This document shows positions 4,945 to 10,938 of a DNA stretch of 12,033 bases, piece after piece (the first letter of the stretch is position 1; each line of letters starts with the position of its first letter). Under the pieces are notes generated by a model. That model was not told the DNA's origin and ran no database searches. It was given only the letters and a program-made list of their open reading frames with translations. A program made the position numbers and the translations under genes. The DNA comes from Rhodoluna sp. (GTDB lineage: Bacteria > Actinomycetota > Actinomycetes > Actinomycetales > Microbacteriaceae): positions 1-12,033 of the forward strand of contig JALQVK010000166.1 of the NCBI GenBank assembly GCA_023260375.1, in the 5' to 3' direction.

Positions 4945-7359
4945 ATGACCAAATTTGACCAAGACGTTCAGTCCGCCATCGAGCAACTCACCCTAGTTGA
5001 GAAAATTAGACTCCTCTCCGGCGAAGACGCTTGGAGCACCTACGGAAACGAAGGAATTGGTCTGCGGAAAATGATCCTGTCCGACGGCCCGAGTGGCGTT
5101 CGTGGGGCAATGTGGGACGAACGCTACAAGTCACTTACCCTTCCTTCGGCAACCTGCACCTCGGCAACCTGGGACTTGGAACACCTCTATGCAATCGGCG
5201 AACTAAGTGCACAGGAAGCGATCAGCAAAGATGTCGCAGTTGTTCTTGGTCCAACCATCAACCTGCACCGATCACCTCGCGGAGGTCGACACTTCGAGGC
5301 ATACAGTGAAGACCCATTCCTAAGTGGAAAGCTGGCAGCCGCCTATATTCGAGGCGTCCAGGACAACGGTGTCGCAGCAACCACCAAGCATTACATCGCC
5401 AATGACAGCGAAAACGAACGTCTAACCGTAGATGTCCAGGTCGATGAGCAAACTCTGCACGAACTTTACCTAGCTCCGTTTGAGCTGGCCGTGAAAGAAG
5501 CTCAGGTTTGGGCGGTCATGGCCTCCTATAACTCGGTAAATGGCGTTACCGCAACCGAAAACGAACTTTTGGAGAACCCGCTGCACTCCGAGTGGGGCTT
5601 TGACGGCCTAGTCATGAGTGACTGGACCGCAATTAGAAGTGTCGAGGAATCGGCCAACGCATCAATCGACCTAGCCATGCCGGGAGCTAAAACGCCTTGG
5701 TCAGAAGGGCTGCTGGCGGCAGTCGAAGCCGGACGCGTGAGTGAATCCAAAATCGATGAAAAAGTTGGAAACATCCTCTACCTTGCCAAGCGCGTGGGTG
5801 CCTTCGGTGAGGCCAAGCAGAAAGCAGTAATTAACGTCGACGGACGTGCGGTAATCAGAAAAGTCGCAGCCGATGGTTTCGTCCTAGTTGAAAACAACGG
5901 AATTCTTCCACTGAGTCAGCCATCGAGCATCGCGGTGATTGGTTCACACTCAATCGAAGGCCGTATTGGTGGAGGCGGATCAGCGATGACCTTCCCGCAC
6001 CACCCGATTTCCCCACTAGCTGGATTGACTTCGAATGCACCTGCCGGAACCGCGGTGATTAGTGCTCTCGGTTATCACGCGGTAGATGAACTTACCGACC
6101 TACCGCTAGACCAAATCAAGTCGCCGAGCGGAGAAAATGCCCTGCAACTCGAGTGGTACGACTCAACCGGAAAACTTCTACTAACCGAAGATCGTTTCGG
6201 CAAACTCTTTATGGGAATTTCAGAGGAAGTTTCTACCGACACCAAGAAGTTGATTGGTAAGGCAACTTTCACTGCAAAAGAGGACGGCCTTCACCGCTTT
6301 GGAATAGCTGCCACCGGTTACGCAAAGCTGCGAATCAATGATGTGCTTGTCTTGGACGAAGCCAACCCGCTTTCCTCCAACGACATCCTCGAAGCAATGA
6401 TTGCTGCTCCAGAGAAGAACTTCGACATCGACCTAGTTGCCGGCCAGAGCATCGAGCTTGAATTTGAATACATCAAGGAATTCCCGTTTGAGTTTGGCGG
6501 ATTTGGATGCCAGTTTGGATACCGCGCTCCTCGCCTAGAGCCAGAAGTCGATTTGGCTAAGGCGGTTGCAGCCGCGAAGAACTCGGAAGTTGCCGTGGTG
6601 GTGGTTGGTACCACAGCCCACGTTGAGTCTGAGGGCTATGACCGCACCTCAATGAAACTACCTGGACGGCAAGATGAATTGGTCCGTGCTGTTTTAGCCG
6701 CTAACCCAAACACAATCGTGGTTGTGAATGCTGGAAGCCCAGTTGAACTGCCTTGGCGCAATGAAGTCGCCGCAGTCTTGCTCACCTGGTTCCCAGGCGA
6801 AGAATACGGAAACGCCCTTGCCGATGTGCTTTACGGTAACTGCGAACCGGGAGGACGTCTGCCAACTACTTGGGGAGCCACTCTCGAACAGACCCCGGTC
6901 ACCAATACCGATCCGGTAAATGGTGCCTTGGTTTATGGAGAAGGTCTTAACATCGGCTACCGAGCCTGGGCCAAGTCCGAGCACGCTCCGGCCTATCACT
7001 TCGGTTTTGGGCTTGGTTACACCACATTTGAGTTGTCAGACTTAGCGGTTGCCGGGCATGGTGGCGGGGCAAAGGTTTCCGTGAAGCTAACCAACACGGG
7101 AAATCGTGCTGGAAGCGACGTGGTGCAGGTTTACCTAAGAAAGACCGACAGCCTGGTCAAGAGACCAGAATTTTGGTTGGCGGGCTTTGCGAAAGTTCAG
7201 GTATCCGCGGGGGAAGAAACCAGAGTTGAAATAAACCTGGACGAACGACGCTTCGCCCACTACTCAAATGGATGGGCTGTCGAACCAGGAAGCTACGAGG
7301 TCTTAGTTTCTCGAAGTGCTGATCTCTCAAACGCTTTGGTCGGTTCAATAAAAATCTAG
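4945..7359 (+). CDS. Glycoside hydrolase family 3 beta-glucosidase with PA14 insert
   Basis: An 804-residue protein predicted to hydrolyse terminal beta-linked glucose (or related sugars) from oligosaccharides or plant glycosides. There is no signal peptide, so it should act in the cytoplasm on imported substrates. Domains: the GH3 N-terminal barrel (about 1-290), with DGPSG (47-51), NLHRSPRGGRHFEAYSEDP (106-124), KHYIANDSENER (148-159) and the nucleophile Asp226 in VMSDW; the GH3 C-terminal domain (about 300-670), split by a PA14-like beta domain (about 395-530); and a C-terminal fibronectin-III-like domain (about 685-804) with FGFGLGYTTFE and NTGNRAGSDVVQVYLR. The acid/base glutamate is likely in HVESEGYDR (E561 or E563). 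This layout matches PA14-containing beta-glucosidases known from yeasts and bacteria. The ATG has no Shine-Dalgarno but has a suitably placed -10 box. It is probably controlled by the adjacent TetR protein. Exact sugar specificity cannot be told. Confidence 0.95.
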   Translation: MTKFDQDVQSAIEQLTLVEKIRLLSGEDAWSTYGNEGIGLRKMILSDGPSGVRGAMWDERYKSLTLPSATCTSATWDLEHLYAIGELSAQEAISKDVAVVLGPTINLHRSPRGGRHFEAYSEDPFLSGKLAAAYIRGVQDNGVAATTKHYIANDSENERLTVDVQVDEQTLHELYLAPFELAVKEAQVWAVMASYNSVNGVTATENELLENPLHSEWGFDGLVMSDWTAIRSVEESANASIDLAMPGAKTPWSEGLLAAVEAGRVSESKIDEKVGNILYLAKRVGAFGEAKQKAVINVDGRAVIRKVAADGFVLVENNGILPLSQPSSIAVIGSHSIEGRIGGGGSAMTFPHHPISPLAGLTSNAPAGTAVISALGYHAVDELTDLPLDQIKSPSGENALQLEWYDSTGKLLLTEDRFGKLFMGISEEVSTDTKKLIGKATFTAKEDGLHRFGIAATGYAKLRINDVLVLDEANPLSSNDILEAMIAAPEKNFDIDLVAGQSIELEFEYIKEFPFEFGGFGCQFGYRAPRLEPEVDLAKAVAAAKNSEVAVVVVGTTAHVESEGYDRTSMKLPGRQDELVRAVLAANPNTIVVVNAGSPVELPWRNEVAAVLLTWFPGEEYGNALADVLYGNCEPGGRLPTTWGATLEQTPVTNTDPVNGALVYGEGLNIGYRAWAKSEHAPAYHFGFGLGYTTFELSDLAVAGHGGGAKVSVKLTNTGNRAGSDVVQVYLRKTDSLVKRPEFWLAGFAKVQVSAGEETRVEINLDERRFAHYSNGWAVEPGSYEVLVSRSADLSNALVGSIKI

Positions 7360-7390
7360 GTGCAACACTTTTTATCTAAGTGTTACACTT
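7358..7390. promoter_or_regulatory. Toxin-antitoxin operator: two tandem palindromes containing the promoter
   Basis: A perfect 13-base palindrome, AAGTGTTACACTT, lies at 7378-7390. A degenerate copy (10 of 13 bases) lies at 7358-7370, exactly 20 bases or about two helical turns upstream. Together they also form a larger inverted repeat (7360-7370 with 7378-7388, 10 of 11 paired). The -10 box TACACT (7384-7389) is inside the right copy and ends six bases before the antitoxin ATG at 7396, so the message is probably leaderless. Paired sites on one helix face are typical of autoregulation by ribbon-helix-helix antitoxins. The left copy begins inside the GH3 stop codon. Confidence 0.65.
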
Positions 7391-7395
7391 TGGTT

Positions 7396-7665
7396 ATGCC
7401 AACACTGAGAACCAGACACATGATCACGGAAAGTGATCACCTGGCCGCCGCTCTCGACCGAGTAGCCCAGGTTCATCCTGAGCTTCACGATGTCCGTGCC
7501 GATTTGCTGCGCTTCATTATTGATCAGGGAATTCAAGCTATCGAAGCCGAACAGTTTGAATCCATCGAGAAACGTAAAAAGGCAATTACCGAGGTTGCAG
7601 GCAGTCTCAACAATGTTTGGCCAGAAAATTGGCGAGAACTAATGAGAGCCGAATGGCCAGAGTAG
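7396..7665 (+). CDS. Antitoxin of a type II toxin-antitoxin module (VapB-like)
   Basis: A protein of 89 residues. The N-terminus, TLRTRHMITESDHLAAALDRVA (3-24), resembles actinobacterial antitoxins in which a short beta strand (RTRHMIT) precedes a helix, consistent with a ribbon-helix-helix DNA-binding fold; the fold is inferred. The C-terminal half is helical and charged (about 49-70) and ends with a Trp-rich tail (NVWPENWRELMRAEWPE), as expected for a toxin-binding segment. The antitoxin should neutralise the downstream PIN toxin and repress the operon through the palindromes at 7358-7390. I chose ATG 7396 over GTG 7360: the GTG would translate through the operator and the -10 box, and homologous antitoxins begin close to the TRH motif. 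It overlaps the toxin gene by 13 bases, so translation is coupled. Confidence 0.8.
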   Translation: MPTLRTRHMITESDHLAAALDRVAQVHPELHDVRADLLRFIIDQGIQAIEAEQFESIEKRKKAITEVAGSLNNVWPENWRELMRAEWPE

Positions 7666-8045
7666 TACTCGACGCCGGTGTAATTATCGGGTTGTACAAC
7701 GATAGTGATGCGCATCACTCTTGGGCGGTTGACTTTATGTTTCAGTCAGCAGCCGATGAACTTCACGTTTCCGCACTAAATTATGCCGAAGTTTCAGTAG
7801 GCCCAATCAAGGCTGGACTTGCCGACCCATTCTTCAGTGGAATGAACGGGCTGCAAATCAAAATCGATAAGCTCACCACAAAAGACATCATGTCGCTAGC
7901 CCAATTTCGCGTAGATACCGCACTTCGAATGCCAGATGTTTGCGCAATACAGCTAGCACATCGGCTGGACGGAATCCTGGCCACAACCGACAAATCGGTA
8001 GCCAAAGCCGCGTTGGCTCTAGGGCTACAAGTTTTCCAGCCTTAG
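7653..8045 (+). CDS. PIN-domain toxin (VapC-like ribonuclease)
   Basis: A 130-residue single PIN domain of usual VapC length. The four acidic metal-binding residues are in the expected order: D7 (VVLDAGVIIGL), E46 (ALNYAEV), D95 (RMPDVCAIQLA) and D113 (LATTDKSVAK). Such toxins cleave RNA, often tRNA or rRNA, with Mg2+ or Mn2+ when the antitoxin is degraded; the target here is unknown. ATG 7653 places MARVVLDAG at the N-terminus, the standard PIN beginning; a TTG at 7617 would add 12 residues lying deep within the antitoxin gene and is unlikely. Purine-rich GAGAG just upstream could serve as ribosome-binding site. The catalytic residues are intact, so it looks functional. The stop overlaps the end of the convergent gene at 8042-8044. 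Confidence 0.88.
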   Translation: MARVVLDAGVIIGLYNDSDAHHSWAVDFMFQSAADELHVSALNYAEVSVGPIKAGLADPFFSGMNGLQIKIDKLTTKDIMSLAQFRVDTALRMPDVCAIQLAHRLDGILATTDKSVAKAALALGLQVFQP

Positions 8046-8485
8046 CCAACCCTCAGGACAAGCATGTACTGGCCACCGCCAGGATTGAGTTCGGTGGTGA
8101 ATTTCACCCCAGGCGCCAAACGTGAAAGTCGATCAAGTAACCAATCGGATGCCTCTTGAGCGTCATTCAAATCTGGACAACGAGCCACCACCTCACGCCC
8201 ACCCTTGCGGTCTAGGCGTTCAACAACTTCAACTAGCGGGGTTGGGTCAACCACGAGAATATCTTTCGACCAAGGCGCAACCGGCTTGTTTTTGCCTTTC
8301 ATGGTGTTGCACATACGGTGAGCCAATCGCTCAACGTAAGGCTTACCCTTCTTCACTCGAGTTGCGTCGTAGCTGTCTACGCTCGGTCCGAGATCGGAGT
8401 TCACCGAGGCGTCAGGGTCAACCGGCTGGTCGCAAAGCCAACAAATCCAGTTGTCCTGGTCTCCGACCTGATTCAAATCGCTCAT
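8042..8485 (-). CDS. HNH-like zinc-binding protein, apparently lacking the catalytic histidine
   Basis: A 147-residue soluble protein. The N-terminal part resembles the actinobacterial HNH nuclease layout: CWLC (15-18), PVDPDASVNSD, a central PSVDSYDAT (35-42), then LAHRMCNTMKGKN (54-66), the typical H-x-x-CN-x-x-K-G end. Two Cys pairs or Cys/His residues (C15, C18, C59, H56) could bind zinc. In active HNH proteins the central motif normally contains Asp-His; here it reads Asp37-Ser, so the first catalytic His is missing. The C-terminal half (about 75-147) is an alpha/beta segment I do not recognise (VVERLDRKGGREVVARC, then LAPGVKFTTELNPGGGQYMLVLRVG). The ATG has AAGAGG (minus strand, 8500-8495) nine bases upstream and overlaps the stop of the surface-protein gene (ATGA). 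It may bind nucleic acid without cutting it, or be a degraded nuclease; neither is proven. Confidence 0.6.
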   Translation of the reverse strand: MSDLNQVGDQDNWICWLCDQPVDPDASVNSDLGPSVDSYDATRVKKGKPYVERLAHRMCNTMKGKNKPVAPWSKDILVVDPTPLVEVVERLDRKGGREVVARCPDLNDAQEASDWLLDRLSRLAPGVKFTTELNPGGGQYMLVLRVG

Positions 8486-9030
8486 TTATGTGAACCTCTT
8501 CTTATCAAGAGTCCCGAAGCCACCAACAACATGCCAGCACCGATATGGGCCAAATCATTTGAACCAGTGTTCGATAGTGTTCGCTTGTCGTACATCACGG
8601 GTGGAACTGCAGCTTCCGGAAGGGTTACCTCAAAGCTAGGAGCAAACCCAGAGTAGTACTCAGAAGCACTGGTGACGGTGGCTTCAATCGCTGTGGTTTT
8701 CCCAGCCAGACTTTCGGCATCGGCATCAACGGCAACCGTGATGGCCCGTTGCTGCGACCACTCAGCCGAAGACCAAGTGACAGAACTTGGGGTAACACTC
8801 AAACCCTGTGGCAGTGCGCCACCAAAGTCGACTACCACTTCGCAGTTCACTTGTGACGGACAGATGATCGGTTGGTCCAAGCTCAAGGTGATTGTGGTTG
8901 AGGCACCGAGCTCTAGTTCTGGAGCGCCGTCTGAGAATGTAATTTTGTGGGCTACTGCAAAGGCCGGTTGAGCAATAAAACCGAGGACGATTACCAAACA
9001 GGCAGCAGCAAAGCGCTTTAGCGAATTCAT
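8482..9030 (-). CDS. Secreted cell-wall protein with LSNTG sortase-like tail
   Basis: A protein of 182 residues. The N-terminal signal peptide (MNSLKRFAAA then a hydrophobic core) probably cleaves after AFA at 25. The mature domain (about 26-140) is beta-rich, resembling Ig-like or Calx-beta-like surface repeats: LELGASTTITLSLDQP, then LSVTPSSVTWSSAEWSQQRAITVAVDAD, the common W-x-x-x-x-x-I/V-T-V pattern. Cys57 and Cys63 could form a disulphide. The C-terminus has LSNTG (152-156), a membrane helix (about 160-175) and a basic tail RRGSHK, the layout of a sortase sorting signal with Ser in place of the usual Pro. It is therefore probably attached to peptidoglycan. The ATG has GAAGGG four bases upstream. 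It is the first gene of a unit with the HNH-like gene. The binding partner is unknown. Confidence 0.75.
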   Translation of the reverse strand: MNSLKRFAAACLVIVLGFIAQPAFAVAHKITFSDGAPELELGASTTITLSLDQPIICPSQVNCEVVVDFGGALPQGLSVTPSSVTWSSAEWSQQRAITVAVDADAESLAGKTTAIEATVTSASEYYSGFAPSFEVTLPEAAVPPVMYDKRTLSNTGSNDLAHIGAGMLLVASGLLIRRGSHK

Positions 9031-9100
9031 AATCCCTTCAGTCTAGAGTCACAAAGTTTGAGAAGGCGAAGAGCGTGGCTTTCAAGCGCCAATTCGGCGT

Positions 9101-9106
9101 GATAAT
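9101..9106 (+). promoter_or_regulatory. Candidate -10 box (GATAAT) for the DUF4870 gene
   Basis: GATAAT is one base from TATAAT and ends exactly six bases before the ATG at 9113, again predicting a leaderless transcript. No Shine-Dalgarno lies between. A short inverted repeat, CGCC-AATTC-GGCG (9087-9099), lies just upstream in the spacer; it may be chance. Confidence 0.5.
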
Positions 9107-9112
9107 TGAACC

Positions 9113-9466
9113 ATGAGTGATAACAACGACGTTTACGCAAAGCCAATCAACCTAAACCCTGACAACGAGCGAACTGTGGCTATTTTGAGTCACATAGTTG
9201 GAATACCTTTTGAATTCTTTGGACCGCTGGTCGCGTACCTGATCTTTAATGGCAAGGGGCCTTTCGTTACCCACCACGTCAAAGAGTCACTCAACTTTGG
9301 AATCACCATGATTCTTTGGGTGGTAATTCTCTGCGTCTCGATTGTCGGTCTGATTGTGGTTTTGCTGGTTCCAGCTTTCTATCTGATATTCCGTATCGTG
9401 GCAGCAGTCCAAGCCAGCCAAGGCGTTTTCTACAAATACCCGCTCACTTTCCGCTTCATCAAATAA
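9113..9466 (+). CDS. DUF4870 (Tic20-like) small membrane protein
   Basis: A 117-residue protein that fits DUF4870: NERTVAILSHIVGIPFEFFGPLVAYLIF (18-45) as the first amphipathic and membrane segment, HHVKESLNFGITMILW (54-69) carrying the conserved H-x-K/R-E-x-x-N-F motif, and a long hydrophobic region (about 62-98) that likely spans twice, ending VAAVQASQGVFYKYPLTFRFI. Three or four membrane segments are expected. The family's molecular function is not established. It is transcribed divergently from the surface-protein gene across an 82-base gap. Its stop lies 27 bases before aspartate ammonia-lyase, so the two may be cotranscribed, though that looks like simple packing and not a shared pathway. 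Confidence 0.87.
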   Translation: MSDNNDVYAKPINLNPDNERTVAILSHIVGIPFEFFGPLVAYLIFNGKGPFVTHHVKESLNFGITMILWVVILCVSIVGLIVVLLVPAFYLIFRIVAAVQASQGVFYKYPLTFRFIK

Positions 9467-9493
9467 CCAAACTAAATAAACAGAAATCGAGAA

Positions 9494-10885
9494 ATGCAAC
9501 GACGCATTGAACACGATCTGCTCGGCGAACTTGAGGTTCCAGCAGATGCTTATTGGGGCATTCACACTCTAAGAGCGATAACCAATTTCCCAATCACCTT
9601 GGTGCCAATCGGCCACTACCCTTCCCAAGTCATGGCCCTCGGTCAAGTGAAACAAGCCGCAGCGAGAGCTAACTTCGAACTCGGCATCCTCAACGAAGAA
9701 CAATTCAAAGCCATCGATGCCGCCTGTAACGACGTCATCGCAGGCACCCTAAACGATCAGTTCGTGGTCGACGCGATTCAGGGCGGAGCCGGAACCTCAA
9801 CGAATATGAACGCGAACGAAGTCATTGCCAACCGCGCTTTGGAGAAGCTCGGCTTCGAAAAAGGCGACTACGACCAACTTCACCCGCTCAATCATGTGAA
9901 TGCTTCGCAGTCAACCAACGACGTATACCCAACCGCCATCAAAGTGGCACTGGTTATCGACTTCAAAGAGCTCATGGGAGAAATGCAATACCTATGTGAA
10001 GCCTTTGAACGTAAGGCTCACGAGTTCCGCGACGTCATCAAGATGGGCCGAACCCAGCTTCAAGACGCCGTACCAATGACCCTGGGTCAGGAGTTCGCCA
10101 CATACGGAATCATGATTCGCGAAGACATTGAACGAATTAAGAGCATTTTGCCTTTGATCAGTGAAATCAACCTTGGTGGAACAGCAATTGGTACCGGCTT
10201 GAACGCCCCTGCAGGCTACACCGAGTCGGTGGCCAAACACCTATCTGAGGTCACCGGCCACCCGTTCACCTCGGCAGCCAACCTAATCGAAGCAACTCAA
10301 GACACAGGTGTCTTCATCACCGCTTCCGGACTACTAAAGCGCATCGCCTCAAAGCAGTCGAAGATTGCCAACGACCTTCGCCTACTCTCCTCGGGCCCTC
10401 GCGCTGGCTTTGGGGAAATTAACCTACCAGCTCGCCAAGCCGGATCCTCGATCATGCCAGGAAAGGTGAACCCGGTAATCCCCGAGGTCATCAACCAGAT
10501 TGCCTTCACCGTCATTGGTAACGACCTAACCGTGACCATGGCGTCTGAGGCCGGGCAGCTCCAGTTGAACGCCTTCGAGCCGGTCATGTCTCGCTCGCTC
10601 AACATGTCGATCAGCTACCTCAAGCGCGGGTGCCGAGTATTCGCTGACCTCTGCGTCGACGGCATAACCGCTAACGTTGACTACCTCAAGAAGTCCGTTG
10701 AGAACTCGATTGGTTTGGTCACCGCCCTCAGCCCAAAGATTGGGTACGAGAAGGCAACTGCCATCGCCACCCACGCCTCTGCAGGCGGACTCACGGTTCG
10801 CCAGGCTGCCATGGACCTCGGCTACCTAACCGCCGCCGAGTTCGACGACATCCTCGGAAACGTCGCCGAACTAACCGGCAACTAG
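9494..10885 (+). CDS. aspA: Aspartate ammonia-lyase (aspartase)
   Basis: A 463-residue enzyme of the fumarase/aspartase superfamily that converts L-aspartate to fumarate and ammonia, linking amino acid use to the TCA cycle. The N-terminus DAYWGIHTLRAITNFPIT (18-35) and the HPLNHVNASQSTNDVYPT stretch (130-147) favour aspartase over class II fumarase. The signature GSSIMPGKVNP is at 317-327, with S318 the expected catalytic base on the mobile loop. The substrate-binding residues expected from characterised aspartases are present: T101 (GAGTSTN), S140/T141 and T187 (MGRTQLQDAVP). The ATG lacks a strong Shine-Dalgarno; only purine-rich AGAAATCGAGAA precedes it. The gene ends just before a strong terminator. 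Close relatives include fumarases and other lyases, so substrate is assigned by motif, with good confidence. Confidence 0.93.
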   Translation: MQRRIEHDLLGELEVPADAYWGIHTLRAITNFPITLVPIGHYPSQVMALGQVKQAAARANFELGILNEEQFKAIDAACNDVIAGTLNDQFVVDAIQGGAGTSTNMNANEVIANRALEKLGFEKGDYDQLHPLNHVNASQSTNDVYPTAIKVALVIDFKELMGEMQYLCEAFERKAHEFRDVIKMGRTQLQDAVPMTLGQEFATYGIMIREDIERIKSILPLISEINLGGTAIGTGLNAPAGYTESVAKHLSEVTGHPFTSAANLIEATQDTGVFITASGLLKRIASKQSKIANDLRLLSSGPRAGFGEINLPARQAGSSIMPGKVNPVIPEVINQIAFTVIGNDLTVTMASEAGQLQLNAFEPVMSRSLNMSISYLKRGCRVFADLCVDGITANVDYLKKSVENSIGLVTALSPKIGYEKATAIATHASAGGLTVRQAAMDLGYLTAAEFDDILGNVAELTGN

Positions 10886-10892
10886 CAAAAGT

Positions 10893-10929
10893 AAAAAACC
10901 GCCAGCCCGATGAAGGTTGGCGGTTTTTT
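10893..10929. terminator. Bidirectional intrinsic terminator between aspA and the aminotransferase gene
   Basis: A 12-base perfect stem (10893-10904, AAAAAACCGCCA, with 10918-10929) extended by one G-U and two G-C pairs, with a seven-base loop (10908-10914). The T run at 10924-10929 serves the plus strand and the A run at 10893-10898 gives the matching U tract on the minus strand. It lies 7 bases after the aspA stop and 9 bases beyond the convergent gene's stop, so it can end both transcripts. Confidence 0.92.
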
Positions 10930-10938
10930 GTAATTCGA

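Noticed and set aside
7360..7395. GTG at 7360 as antitoxin start
   Set aside because: It would translate through the operator and the -10 box; ATG 7396 gives the N-terminus expected for these antitoxins.
8318..8656. Plus-strand open frame across the HNH-like and surface-protein genes
   Set aside because: No family-like sequence and no ribosome-binding site; the opposite strand has a signal peptide, sorting tail and a coupled stop/start, which clearly mark the real genes.
9087..9099. CGCC-AATTC-GGCG inverted repeat upstream of the DUF4870 gene as an operator
   Set aside because: Four-base arms are too short to separate from chance and no second copy is seen.
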